Shown piece after piece: positions 44,567 through 55,127 of a stretch of DNA of 55,127 nucleotides. The translations under genes were made by a program, and so were the position numbers. Source of the stretch: Heterotrichella gracilis (taxonomy: Eukaryota > Sar > Xanthophyceae > Tribonematales > Xanthonemataceae). The first letter of the stretch is position 1, and each line of letters starts with the position of its first letter. The notes under the pieces were generated by a model, which had not been told where the DNA came from, ran no database searches, and saw nothing but the letters and a program-made list of their open reading frames with translations. The DNA is taken from assembly GCA_032358255.1 (NCBI GenBank), contig JAULBX010025831.1, forward strand, positions 1 to 55,127, read 5' to 3'.

Positions 44567-47500
44567 CTATTGGTACTCATCCGACTTGGGCGTGTTCTCC
44601 AGAAAGGCCTTTTTCTCCCCCTTTTTCCTGTCCTTTTCGCTCTCCTCCGCCTGCTCCTCGTAGTGCGAGTTCCCATTGGCTCCATGCACCACCAGCTCCA
44701 CACCCGCATCAGGGGGGTTGTCCGCCAGTGGGGCTTCCTGGGCGGTGGAGGTGGAGGCGGCTGGTGGTGCGTCATTGGCTGTAGGGCATGGGAGTCAAGA
44801 GTCACGCCAGGTGTCGTGCATCAGCTATTGCGCCATTTTGGAAGTGCGCCAGATGAGTCAAAGTGAAGATAACCCTGAACCCTACATTGTGCCAATGCCC
44901 CCCCTCCCACAGGATGCGCGCCGTGCAGCAAGCACTTCCTTGCAGGAATGCAAGGGAGCACACAGCGGAAGGAGTGTAAACAAACCCACAGCCCATGCAG
45001 CGCACCGTGCAGACCCGCAGTAAACACCGAGCACCATGCAGCGCACTCTGCATGCAGGGACACAAAACCTGCACCCCGCACCCCTTGCCGCGCACCATGC
45101 AGATTGGCCGAGAACTGCTTTGCCTCCAGGTCATCCATGTCCTCATCATCAGCCAGCGAAAAGTGCTTGTCGATGTCGTCGAAATCCCTGCGGGTGGGCG
45201 AGTCATCCCCGGCCAGCACCCCCAGCTCTGTGGTGGCGCCGTGCCCCGCAGCACCCCCCGCCATCTCGTCCGTCACCACCAGATAGGGGTTGTCGTCGCG
45301 CAGCCTGCGGGGAGTTATTATCGTTATAAATTGCAATTCCAGGAAAGACAGCCAGATCAGTAATCAGCCTGCGGGAAGTAATCATCACGGCGCATTCAGA
45401 TGCAATCAAGACAGATGCGATCAGGGTGCAACAATCAGGGTAAGGCTGTCACCGCGCGGCATGCGGGGAATGACAAGGCGTGGACGCTCCAACCCAATGG
45501 TCACCAGCACCAGCACCGGCAACCCCACCCCCATCACCACCACCATCGCCCTCTCCACCATCACCACCAGCCTCACCCACCCCACCTGAATATCCAGCAC
45601 AGCCCCGCCAGCAGCCCGTACTGCACCAGTACCAGCAGGATGAGCAGGGTGCGCTCAACCACGTTGGGGACAAAGGCGGGGAGCAAGATGACGGCACCGT
45701 AGGCGATGGCGTAGGCACTCAGCGCCCAGGAGAAGCGGCGCATGAGCAGCAGCTTGTTGCGGTCCTGCACGCTGTCCGCGATGGTCTTGGGCTCGTCCTC
45801 GTCCACCTCTGCGTGTGGGGAGTTAAAGTTTGGTTGAGGGTTTAGGGCTATGGTGTTTGGGCTGGTTGCCGTCCACCTCTGCGTGGAGGACGGTAAGGGG
45901 AGGGGGGTATGGTGGGATTGGGGGAACGGTAGCTGTGGGATGGATATCCGTATCCATATGGATAGCACTGCAATTGATATTTAAACGATTATTTTTGTGC
46001 CTGTGCGCCTACCTTCCGCTGCCACATACATCTCCGACAGCTGTGCCACCGTGTGTGGGTCATCAGCCAGGATCTGGCCCTCTAGGGGCATGGCCACCCG
46101 GTGGCCCTCGCCAGACTCGACATCGGCGGCAGCAGACCCTGGTTAAGCCACAGGCTTGTCAGAAAGGAGAAGAGATGGACATAGAGAGGGATGCTGTAAT
46201 GCTCTGCCAGAACTGAAGCGGTTGGCCGGGAAGACTTTAATATATCATATGATGTATTTTAGTCCTCCTGGTTAGGCGCCCCTTGTGCACGGCTGGCTGC
46301 AAATCTGGTTGTTCATCACATTTATTTGAAACTTATTACGTAAATCAATAATGATATACGTAATATGTTAGCTCGCTTTGTGACCTACCTGCTTCGGGGC
46401 GCTGGGAGAACTCGCTTGGGGGCAAGCCGAGCGCCTCTGGGTTTGCGCGCTTCTCCAACGTCTCCCGCTCCTGGTACAGGATGTCAAAGCTGTACACGAT
46501 TGAAAACAGCAGCGACACAAAGGTGGCTACCTGCGGAGGCAGGCACGGGTGGTTGGGGCGGTGCAAAGCGTGCATTGATTATGGGCATGCGTGATGGACC
46601 ATCGAAGATGGTTATAGTCGCATGCATGCCCCAAAGGGCGCGACCACCAGTAGCTGCCACACGCCGTGCACTCCTGCCTTTCATAACCCGCCCCAAGTGC
46701 CAGCTCCACTGTATTTTGCACTGCATACAATATATTTGAATATTGGCACCAGGATATAAATGGGCGGGACGCGCTGTGCGGACAGGTGACCCTGAGGTGA
46801 ACTAGCGTGCATGTGGCTGAAATTATGCATGTGATGCACGCAGCACGCAGCACGCAGCACGCACGCAGCTGTGATGCACGCAGCACGCAGCACGCACGCA
46901 GCAGACGCGTCTAGACGGTGCGAGAAAGGCTTTACTCCAAGTTGCATTACAACACTTTTGAGTGTTTTGCGAGTATTCTTGTTACCCTAATGCAGTATAA
47001 ATGTGTGTGTGCCGCCTCACCGTGCTGATGAGCAGGAGGAACAGCTCCCCATCTGAGAGCTCCCCGGGCTGTAGGTCAAGCTGCACCTCCACATCCAGCG
47101 CTGTGCTTCCCTTCACGCTGGTGATGATGTAGTCGCATATCTGCAGGGATGGAGGCCAGGGTTGGTGACGAAGCCAATGTTTTTGGGAAGGCCTTTCCCC
47201 CAGTAAGAATGACATCAGGTATATGGAGTGACAGGCGATGCAGGACAGGGGTTGTGGAAGCGCGATGCTCAGTGATCTAGGCGCAAAGAGGGCAGTCAGC
47301 TAAGCAATGGATATTCTAATGGTTCCTCACCAAGCTGGTCACAAAGTACACCGATGGTAGCACAAACACCTTGGTCTTGTGTGGCCCCAGGCCATTGCGC
47401 GTTATGCTGCAAACACCACAGGGCGCGGTCAGCGCCACACCAGCATCAGGGGAGAGTTGCCTAGGTGCCAACCTAGTCCCTAAGCAACGAGACGAACCGC

Positions 47501-47936
47501 AAGCAACTCCCAGGGTTTCACTCACCAGAAGCCTCCAGAAATCATGAGCAGTAGTCCCTGAAACCAAGGCAGGCACACTGGTCAGCCACTGTGCCACTGT
47601 GCAGTTACCAAGGGCATGAACAGAGGGTCGACAGAGCGTGTGGGCAGGGGTCAGTGCCATACCATGAACAGCGTCTGTGCCAGCTCGTTGAAGAAAAGGA
47701 AGGTGTTGAGCACCACGTTGGCGCCAACCGTAAGGTCCAAGTCCTCTAGGATGGTGAACACCGCCAGGAGGACTTCCTGGAACAGGAAAGAGAACACCAC
47801 CACCAGGCATGCGATGTATAGCTGCCAGCCTGTGCCCCGCGAACGCCTGTTCCTAAAGCCATCCCACCCCGCCACGAGGAATAGCAGGGCCCACAGGGCG
47901 AGGCGCGGGAGCATAGCCTCCAAGCTGTTGTCATAT
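44567..47936 (-). CDS. Seven-transmembrane GOST/TMEM87-like protein (N-terminus uncertain)
   Basis: Minus-strand exons: 47914 (or 47936)-47663, 47557-47526, 47406-47331, 47140-47021, 46530-46389, 46138-46013, 45808-45586, 45304-45096, 44778-44567; 463 residues from the ATG at 47914. Seven hydrophobic segments are visible: LALWALLFLVAGW, LYIACLVVVFSFLFQEVLLA, LNTFLFFNELAQTLFM, VFVLPSVYFVTSL, LFLLLISTVATFVSLLFSIV, SAYAIAYGAVILLPAF and LLILLVLVQYGLLAGLCWIF. GLLLMISGGFCITRNGLG before helix 4 resembles the loop of GOST-type 7TM proteins (Golgi/endosome, GPR107/TMEM87). The cytosolic tail is acidic and ends LENTPKSDEYQ, TAG. The acceptor at 47936 is in phase 2, implying an upstream exon, but none fits before the divergent RRM gene. 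The usual luminal domain is therefore absent or lies in an exon I cannot find. Confidence 0.6.
45365..45386 (-). repeat. Echo of 7TM gene exon 8 acceptor edge
   Basis: CAGCCTGCGGGAAGTAATCA repeats CAGCCTGCGGGGAGTTATTA at 45301-45320. The acceptor and first exon bases are copied 64 bp upstream of the true acceptor in gene direction. Confidence 0.85.
45869..45887 (-). repeat. Echo of 7TM gene exon 7 acceptor edge
   Basis: CGTCCACCTCTGCGTG is identical to 45800-45815, the acceptor plus exon start. The copy is 70 bp upstream in gene direction, in an intron with TTTAGGG-like sequence between. Confidence 0.8.
46831..46905. repeat. GCACGCA tandem repeat in intron
   Basis: Two blocks of (CACGCAG)n, each beginning GTGATGCACGCAGC, in an intron of the 7TM gene. 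Confidence 0.95.
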
Positions 47937-48666
47937 CTGCAATGATGCAGTAGAGAGTTTTGAGATGTTTTAGCAACGGTGGTCCCCAGCACAAGGTAGA
48001 CACCCTTGCATTCACTCACTTTTCCATATTGCTTGGAGATCTTGTCACGCCTATGTAGTGCTAGTGCAACTATCGTCTGCGATCCTGCTGCACACTTGAA
48101 GCCCAAGGTACGACTGGTGCCACTTTTTCTGATGCACTGGACTGGAAGCTAGGGATATGAGCCCGGATGACACCGCCCACGCCAGGCAGCAGCCTTCAAA
48201 GTCAACTGCATGATAAGTCAAACAGCGGTCCGAAAGATAACAGCTACGGCAGCTTACGCACAGCTACCTACAGCACATGGGTGATTGAAAAGTGAGTCAC
48301 ACCAGACATCCAACGGCATGGCCTGTATTTGCACGGACAGATGCCTTAATATATGGTCGTAATTGATGTCAAGACTGCCTTGAGTGCGTTTGCGGACGCA
48401 CTTATGCAGCAGGATGCATCGCTGTCAACTCGCCTGTCACATTTTGCGAACGTATTCACCGTTTTTGACTTTAGCCATTTCTCCCCCTGCTGCGTTCATC
48501 CTTTCCCCATATGGGCGAAGTGTTCAAGTGCTGCATTTACGGTGCAAAACCACCCATTCCTTCAGTTATTTACGCATTTGCAAGTTGGCTGTCAGCAGCG
48601 AACTACTGAGAGTGAACAGTGTAGTTGGGCAACGCTTGGAACAGGCCATTTTGCCGGGCACCCATC
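47937..48666. promoter_or_regulatory. Divergent region between 7TM and RRM genes (inferred promoters)
   Basis: Separates two genes transcribed away from each other, so it should hold both promoters and 5'UTRs. A minus-strand frame starting at 48106 (MGFKCAAGSQ) could be a first exon of the 7TM gene. However its natural donor (AAA|GTGAGT) leaves phase 0, which does not fit the phase-2 acceptor at 47936. Confidence 0.5.
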
Positions 48667-49875
48667 ATGAGCCAAGACGAGGAGCCAGTCGAGGTGGAGG
48701 ACCTCCCTGCAAAGGAGACAGATGAAGAGCAGAAAACCTTCGTCGGTGGCATATCATGGCACATGACCGACCGCGCCCTGAAAGACAGTGAGTGTGCTTT
48801 GGATTTGAAGTGACTGCTCAGATGCCCCTGTGGGGCCGTTTCAAAAACCAAAATACAGCGACGCTGACACCTGCCTTGTGTTGTGCAACAGCGTTCCGGA
48901 AGTTTGGAGCAACAGATGCCCGTGTGATGCTTGACAAGAACACGGGGCGGTCTCGTGGCTTTGGCTTTGTCACATTCCCAGACAGGAAGAGCCTTGATGA
49001 GGCCATCGCCAAGATGCACGGAACCGACCTTGATGGCAGGCGCATCTCGGTGACAAGAGCCATCCCCCAGTCAGAAACTGCACCTGGCACTCCAGCAGCG
49101 GCTCTGGCCCGTGGCGGGGAGCGTGGTGGTGGTGGCAAGGGGTATGAGAGGGGTGGCTATGACAGGGGATATGGCAAGGCAGGCTATGAGCGGGGCGGTG
49201 GCTATGACAGGGGCTATGGGGGCCGTGGAGGGTACGACAGGGGGGGCTATGAGCGCCCTGCCGCTGGTGGCTATGACAGAGGCTACGGTGACCGTGGCTA
49301 TGACCGTGGATACGATGACAGGGGCTATGACAGATACGCCGGGTGCGTGACTGATGTGCACCCAGACCTGTTTTGGCTGTATTAATACCTCTGCTGTTTG
49401 TCATACATTCACTTGTCTGCGGCGTGTCATGAAGCCCACTTTGGTATAGACAGCATTCCTGACAGGGGTGGCCTTGTTTTGCAGGGATGGATATGGCGCT
49501 GATAGGGGCGGTGGCTATGGAGGTGGCTACGAGGGAGGCTACAGCCGTGGTGGTGGTGGTGGTGGCTACGACTATGACCGTGGCGCGTACAACGGCGGCG
49601 GCGCAAGCTATGACCGCGGCGCGTCAGGCTATGAGGACCGGTACCAGGGCGACCGGGGCGGTGGCTATGGGGAGAGGTCAAGCTACGCTGCTGGCGGGGA
49701 CAGGGGCGGGTACAGCAGAGGCGCTGCTGGTGGCGACAGGGCGGCGGGCTACGACAGATACGCTGGTGGCAGCGGCAGGTCAGCTGGGGGGCCGGATCGC
49801 GACTATGGCAGGAGCTATGCGGCCAGGCCTGGTCCCTATGACAGGAAAGATGAGCACAGGAGCGCTGCCCGCTGA
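48667..49875 (+). CDS. RRM RNA-binding protein with RGY/Gly-rich tail
   Basis: Exons: 48667-48787, 48892-49342, 49485-49875; 320 residues. A single RRM near the N-terminus: RNP2 [10 protein letters not shown] and RNP1 [10 protein letters not shown], with [17 protein letters not shown] closing the domain. The rest (about 190 residues) is a low-complexity run of GGYDRGYG / YERGG / DRGGGYGG repeats with many RG and GY units. Proteins of this build (glycine-rich or hnRNP-like, cold- or stress-induced GRPs) bind RNA, shuttle through the nucleus and readily form condensates; RG sites are usual arginine methylation targets. The ATG at 48667 ([12 protein letters not shown]) is the first in a strong context. 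A TGTAA at 50175-50179 could serve as poly(A) signal. Confidence 0.95.
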
Positions 49876-51774
49876 CAGTGCACCAGCTGCCGGTTGACGT
49901 AGCGCACCCGTTCAAACTTGCCGTTCGAATGCAGTCCAGTGTGGTTGCAGCCCACAGCTGTCAGTGGTGCTGGGACTGAGGCCCAAACCTCAACGTCTTG
50001 GCCATGATGCAATCCCAAAGTTCAGTTGGTCAATACAGCTTCAGTAGCAAAACATTTTGTTCCAGAAAACTGTTGATGCAGCTGACACCAAACCCCGTTG
50101 AATATTCCCCAGCCGGTGCAGTGCAGTGCAGTGCAGATCCCTTGCATGGCATCAGCGTGCAGCCTGATTCAGCTTGTAAAATGTGGCCTTCGTACAGCCC
50201 CCAGTCTGTCAGTTGCCTGCGTCGTGCTGCAAGCATGATATGCAGCTGCCAGCACAGTCAATTTGACTGCAGTCTTTCTCGCAATCTCCCGCTGACGGTT
50301 CCCATGTGCAGTCCTTCACAGCTGGTTGCAGACCAAAGCCAGCGGTAACAAGCAGGGCACACTTGTCAGACTTCTGCAGGGTTCAAGCAGGCAAAACAGC
50401 CTAGCAGCCCTCGACAACCAACACAAGGCAACGCAGTCGCTGGTGCAGAATGTGTGTGCTGGTGTGCCATCGGAATGCGCAAGGTGAGTTGTGTATGGTT
50501 ACACCTGTGCTGTCTGCTTTGTGCCCTCATGTGTGCACTGTTGCCATACTGTACTCTACAACTCACATGAGGTTGGGCAGTGGACCCATAGAGCAGGTTT
50601 CTGGTGTTTTGGATTTTCTTTTTCCAGCTTTTTATCGGAACCTGCTCACACTTTCTCTAGGTTGCGCATTTGCTCCTGCTGTTGTTTATGCTCCTGTTTT
50701 GCTGGACATAATATTGTTATCTAATGCTTGTCTATATTTTTGCTGGGGCGCCACGGGGTGAGATGTGGGCTGTTCAAGTGAACTGGGCAGTCCCATCTGA
50801 ATGGCTATGAAGGAAAGTTCTGTGATGATCGTGCTTGCACTGGCACATGAAGGGTATTTTGACAGAAACAATAGCATCCATGCAAGGAACGTGCGTGTCT
50901 TGGAGTCGCATCTGTTGGCACACATCGCAGACAGGGGTTTTGTGGACACAAGTCAGGTTTTCTTTTTCAATGCTGTATTCAACCGGTGTCTATGGCTTTC
51001 AGACGTGCAGTTGTGTCACCCAAAATGGCAGTGCCAAAAGCAGACAGGACACATTCCCTTTTCCTCCACTTCATCAGGCCCTACCTAGGTCACCACGACA
51101 GGCCTCCTGCCACTATCTCTTTACCGGCAAGGATTATGCCGAGTTGGATTACCTGACTGAATGTCTTGAGGGTGGTTCATACTTGGTTGCTGCGCTAATT
51201 CACAGCGCCCTCGTCGCTGGGTCACAAGCAGTGTTTCTGTAACTCTTAAACTTTCAGGTTCACCCATTTCTGGTGATGTCAGGGGTGTTATTATATAGAC
51301 CAGGAATTTTCTGGTGATATACTTGGGTAAAGATTGGAGGAAAAATTGGGCAATGGTGTGTGATGCCTTCATTGCGTCTTCGCAGCCCTGCTGTTTTGGA
51401 GCATGCCAGCCCATGCCGGTTTGGGATGAGTGGCACCTTGGGGCCAATGCATGCATAATGCACGCACTTTTGTCTGCAAAGGCTTGTAGTCTGCGTTCGA
51501 GAAATAGCACATGCATACCGAAAACCTTTGCACCAAAGATCTTCTGGAACAAAGGCCAATCAAGGTGACTTCCCCAGGCCTTCCAGTCAGATACCGGCCA
51601 GCCCCTTGTGTAGAAAGCTTTCGGGGAACTGCACTTTGACAAAGCCCACTCCTCCTTATGCGCTGGTGACCACGACACATCACTATCTTGCGACAATCGT
51701 AGTGTCCTCGTTCACTGTCGCGCCTTTTGTGCCAAGCTTTGTAGTTTGACCTTCCTGGCGGGAGCATTGTGGCC
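49876..51774. other. Intergenic ~1.9 kb after the RRM gene
   Basis: The left ~300 bp are the RRM 3'UTR (TGTAA at 50175). The remainder shows no supported gene; open frames here lack codon bias and homology that I can recognise. The right end is the promoter of the methyltransferase gene. Confidence 0.55.
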
Positions 51775-52819
51775 ATGACTTTCGCAGACCTAGCTGTTGT
51801 GGCTTGTCTGGCAGCGCCACACGTCTTGTATGCGTTCATATGGTTCTTTCCGAGCAAGTGGTGGCACCGGTTCCCCAAGAACCCAGTGCTGGCGTTTGAG
51901 ACCTCTGCATGGCTTCTCAAAGGTAAGCACACTGACAGCGCACAGGTTTGCATCGAGCCACACTCTTTACACAGTCCTTTAGAACCACAGGCATGGCATT
52001 TATCAGGTACTAACCACGGTACTGCAAAGCATGATCGTTTGAACTTGCTGTTGCAGGGCTACAAGGCACCGCTGTGGTCACCTGGTACATCTCCAAACAC
52101 CTGGGCTTTGGGTTGTCCTTGGTGCCCTTTCCCAGACTGCTGCTAGCGCTTGGCCTGATTGGTGCCGGTCAGGTATGGCTGCATGTCAAGCAGCAAGCCT
52201 GAGGCACTTGGCTCACACACAGTGCATCAGTTACTGCTAGAGCATTATCACAGCACTGCACAGTCTGCTCTACCAGCGCCAGCAGCAGGGAGTTGCACTT
52301 TCCACCCCGTGCTGGTCCCCATCGCTGACCTCACAACCACCTCCACAGTAGGCCCTTCAAAGTTCTCCACCACGTTGCTAGCCACATCATGAGGCAGCTA
52401 TTTTTGACTTTATTGCCTTCCCTCCTGAAAGTGCATTTATCCCCTCTTCCCAGGTGCTCAACGTCGCGGTTTTCAAAGCCATCGGCGAGGTGGGCGTCTA
52501 CTACGGCTTCAAGCTGGGCGCCCACGTGCCCTGGTACACCGGCTTCCCCTTCAACACCGTGCCCCACCCCCAGTACGTGGGCTCAGCCCTCACAGTGTGG
52601 GGCGCAGCCACCCTGCTGTGGCACAATGCACCTGCTGACCTGGCGGTGCTGGCGGCCTACTGGACAGGCTTGTACGTTATCACGGCTGGGTTTGAAACCT
52701 ACCTGGGAGGCACGGGGGCAGCAGAGCCGGTGCCGGCGGCAGCGCACCCCGCTGGTGCAGCAACAGGGTCAGGGGAGGTGGTGGGTGAGGGCGTGGGCGA
52801 AGAGCGCAGGAGTTTGTGA
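51775..52819 (+). CDS. PLMT: Phospholipid (phosphatidyl-N-methylethanolamine) N-methyltransferase
   Basis: Small integral-membrane, SAM-dependent methyltransferase that methylates phosphatidyl-monomethyl- and dimethylethanolamine in phosphatidylcholine synthesis at the ER. Exons: 51775-51922, 52057-52172, 52454-52819; 209 residues. Seen: hydrophobic N-terminal helix (VLYAFIWFFPSKWW), a second helix (LGLIGAGQVLNVAVFKAIG), then GVYYGFKLGAHVPWYTGFPF and the hallmark PHPQYVGSALTVWG loop, followed by a helix around LAAYWTGLYVITAGFE with the acidic residue expected at the active site. The C-terminal ~35 residues are Ala/Gly/Glu-rich and poorly constrained. All phases agree. A decayed copy of its 3' end lies just downstream. 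Confidence 0.92.
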
Positions 52820-54052
52820 GCCAGCCTCATATGGAGAGACAGGGTGGCTGTCACTGGAGATAATGCCATGCTCGATTTGGAAATTATCTGGGCAGCGGAG
52901 GCAGTGGTGCAGCAATAGGTTCAGAGGAGAGTTTAGTCAGACAGCGAGGGTGTGAGGGGAGGGCACAGGGAGCATGCACGGCAGGTGTCCTATACTACTC
53001 ACCGCTGATGCATGCTAATGATAAATTCCTGTGCAGCGTGCATCGAGCCCTAGCGGTCTGGACTGTCATGGTTCTGATTACAAAGTGCGTTGTGCACCAG
53101 TTCTGATAGCTGCCGGGCCACTATAGTATACTGTATTACACACTCACATTGACCATGGTCCTGCCGTGGCCTAGACCGGGTCCACTCTGGTCTTGGCGCA
53201 ACTTGTACTATGCCACACCTGCCTGGCAGGCGCACTATGGTGTCACACCAGGAGAACTACAACGCTAGTAACGCCACAATTGCAGCACCCGCTCAATTTG
53301 CTCAAAGGCTTGGGGACGTGCACTATCAACAGTATGAACAAGTTCAATGCGAGAGTGTGACACAATGGACAGTCCATGTAACACACCAAATCAAGTATAC
53401 AGGTCGTGCTTAGAGCACCCGGTGCGGTCCGCATGCAAGTACACTCATGATGCAACCAATTCGGCATTACGCCCGCGCCCATTGGAAAGGGAATCCCAAC
53501 TACAAGTGAAATAGTAGGCTCTCAATCCCTGTTTGGAAAAACGCAGCTGCCTGTATGCGCATAGGCGCGCGAACAAAAACAGCTGCCTGTGTGCCTCATT
53601 AATTCCTGCCAGGCTGCTGCTTGTGTGTCACGCGAAAACTGGCCCAAGCATGCCACACAGGTGGGCCAACAGGGGCAAACAACTCCTCAAATACCCCCCT
53701 GCAACGCGGCAGGGGCCAATCCCATCAGTACGCGGGCACTGCGCATGCGGCACCTGTGGCTGATTACCGAACCAATTCCCAGTGTGCACCGATCACCTGG
53801 GGGCACTCCCCAGCAAAGTGATCATCCCAGGAGAGTAACCAACCCAGGGACACTAGGATCGCTGATCGTCCCAGGAGACTCCAGCACATCCTCAATACCT
53901 GGGACAGGTCCCTTGGCGTCCGAAAGGTACATTGCATTGACGTATCTCCCCTGGCCCTCCCATTCACATGAGTAGTGTGCTGGAGCAATGACACCCAGCA
54001 GGGATTCCATTCCTTGCAAACCGCAATTGATGGCGGTGTGGCTGATGCCCTT
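52820..54052. other. Convergent intergenic region
   Basis: Holds the 3'UTRs of the methyltransferase (+) and GH36-like (-) genes, the methyltransferase exon echo (52868-52960) and two copies of a TGATC.TCCCAGGAGA block (53819-53836 and 53863-53879). No gene seen. Confidence 0.6.
52868..52960 (+). repeat. Decayed duplicate of the PLMT exon 3 end
   Basis: ATTTGGAAATTATCTGGG then TGGTGCAGCAATAGGTTCAG and GAGGGTGTGAGG follow the order of 52690-52800 (GTTTGAAACCTACCTGGG, TGGTGCAGCAACAGGGTCAG, GTGAGGGCGTGG). About 150-180 bp downstream, shortened by indels. Confidence 0.8.
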
Positions 54053-54839
54053 TCACAGGCTGATTGTGAGGCGGTGGTTGAGGCCAGAGGGCACCGCCAC
54101 ACGCAGGGCGCACTGGGAGGCGTCGTACCTGCGGAAGGTGGGGGGTGTAGGAAAACTGGGAGAGTGGGAGGGCTACTGCGGCATGTGAGCGAGTCAGGAT
54201 GTGTGTAGAGGGGTGAGGCAGGCAGCACACGTGACAAGTCAATGGCCCATCGCGACAGATGTTGGGACCCCCATCGGGCATGCAGGAGTGCTTCTCGCAC
54301 TTGATGCATCGGCGTTTACAGATCAATTGTAACAGCCAAGCAGCGCAGGGGGGAGCACGTGTGACAAGAATTAGTGTGAGGTGGCTAGGACCGGCGGCAC
54401 AAACGGTCGGGGTTTGGCACATGACACAAGTCAACACATCTCCTGCATAACATACCCCCTGGGCCCTCCTCTCACCTGTAGTCCACCTTCTCCCCATCTA
54501 GCACACACCCCACCGGCTCCATGCTGCAGTACACCAGCAGCACCCCACAGCCCTTGAACTCAACCACCCCCTGCACCCCCACGCCCGCCCTTCGCACCAC
54601 CACATACCCCCCCGGCAGCGCCCCCCCCTCCTCCTCGAGGCTGCTGCTGGAGGCGCCGTTGGAGGGGGTGGTGGTGGTGCCGTTGCGGGCGGCGGGGGCT
54701 GGCAGGTGGGGTGTTTCGGTGATGTCGAAGGCCGTGATCGCCCCCCCGCAGTTGATCATGTTAGATAGGCCTATGGGGCCCAGCGCCACGCCCCCGCGCT
54801 GGGTGATGGGCATGATGGTCACGGTGGTGCAGGCGCCGC
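54053..54839 (-). CDS. Raffinose synthase / seed imbibition-like GH36 protein (C-terminal exons)
   Basis: Last two exons of a minus-strand gene that continues beyond the right edge: 54839-54476 and 54128-54053, ending TGA. Phases agree across the intron (Arg codon split AG|G). The pattern GPIGLSNMINCGGAITAFDI, then VEFKGCGVLLVYCSMEP, CVLDGEKVDYRYD and a closing beta-rich stretch LRVAVPSGLN matches the C-terminal beta domain of GH36 raffinose synthase/alkaline alpha-galactosidase proteins, which transfer or remove galactosyl groups in raffinose metabolism. A Ser/Thr/Asn-rich insert of ~40 residues interrupts it. The catalytic domain is outside the window, so activity cannot be judged. Confidence 0.75.
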
Positions 54840-54841
54840 CT

Positions 54842-55127
54842 ACAAAGAGGGGGGCAATGCTGGTTTAGTTTTTGTCAAACTGCAGCGTTTTTGGTTCTTA
54901 ATACTACAAGATTATCCATTTCACCCTAGGCTAAATGATTGGCATGATGGTGACGGTAGTGAAAGCGCTGCATACGAGTGGGTAGGGTTGAAAATGAGGA
55001 AAGCACAATGCGCAGAAGAGAAGGCATTGTTTTATGCAGGAATATATGGAACACCGCCTGAGCCGTGCAGGTGGCGCCTTTGCGTCGCTCAGAGGTGTTT
55101 TGTGGCATAACAGGCGCATTAGTCTGC
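54842..55127. other. Intron of GH36-like gene, with acceptor echo
   Basis: Contains 54937-54982, a copy of the acceptor-side exon edge 54802-54852 (GGCATGATGGTCACGGTGGT against GGCATGATGGTGACGGTAGT), 130 bp upstream in gene direction. The remainder to the window end shows no exon I can support. Confidence 0.7.

Noticed and set aside
49487..49897. Alternative-frame ORFs across the RGY-rich tail of the RRM protein
   Set aside because: Repetitive coding sequence opens other frames. The RRM phase across both introns selects the GGYDRG frame.
50801..51696. Frames of 95-191 codons between the RRM and methyltransferase genes
   Set aside because: Composition is unlike the real exons, no recognisable protein, and both strands are equally open.
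1..55127. tRNA, rRNA or CRISPR features
   Set aside because: No cloverleaf B-box pattern, rRNA core sequence or regularly spaced direct repeats were recognised on reading both strands by eye. A dedicated tRNA scan was not possible.

Overview
This is a eukaryotic nuclear window, most likely from a green alga of the core chlorophytes, probably Trebouxiophyceae (Coccomyxa/Chlorella-like). The evidence is dense short introns with GT-AG (and two probable GC-AG) boundaries, GC-rich exons in less GC-rich introns, many TTTAGGG/CCCTAAA telomere-type motifs inside introns, and plant-type gene products (ACR3 arsenite carrier, plant-type PLMT methyltransferase, raffinose-synthase-like GH36, a probable plastid-targeted PH-like membrane protein). 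All genes were rebuilt by hand from reading-frame continuity across splice sites. No similarity search was run.

Layout, left to right. A (GT)n tract. Then the 3' part of a CNNM/DUF21-CBS transporter (+, 275-2713), a 15-exon diacylglycerol lipase (+, 4013-12102), the complete eIF3i WD40 subunit (+, 13049-15206), an ACR3 arsenite efflux permease with an unusual Cys-rich N-terminus (+, 16351-19136), a plastid-type PH-like membrane protein (+, 19937-21736), an intronless DUF1761-like membrane protein (-, 22669-23064) and an unrecognised 8-exon gene (+, 23758-28343). Next is a tandem array of four intronless copies of an unrecognised ~220-residue protein (29401-35012), of which only the first is plainly intact. 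Then come a 15-exon LRR transmembrane protein without a kinase (-, 35918-42524), a seven-transmembrane GOST-like protein (-, 44567-47936), a divergent RRM/RGY-rich RNA-binding protein (+, 48667-49875), phospholipid N-methyltransferase (+, 51775-52819) and the C-terminus of a raffinose-synthase-like GH36 protein (-, 54053-54839, continuing past the right edge).

The genes do not form one pathway. Housekeeping, lipid (DAG lipase, PLMT), metal/metalloid (CNNM, ACR3) and surface (LRR, 7TM) functions are mixed, as expected of an algal chromosome.

Two things stand out. First, at least 17 exon edges have a decayed duplicate ('echo') of the exon end, often with its splice site, lying about 40-340 bp outward in the neighbouring intron or 3' flank. 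This recurs in nearly every intron-containing gene and looks like a systematic micro-duplication process, possibly linked to intron birth or growth. Second, the four-copy intronless array shows conserved upstream modules, in-frame TAG codons in two copies and a one-base frameshift in another. It sits among intron-rich genes and may be a lineage-specific or horizontally acquired family.
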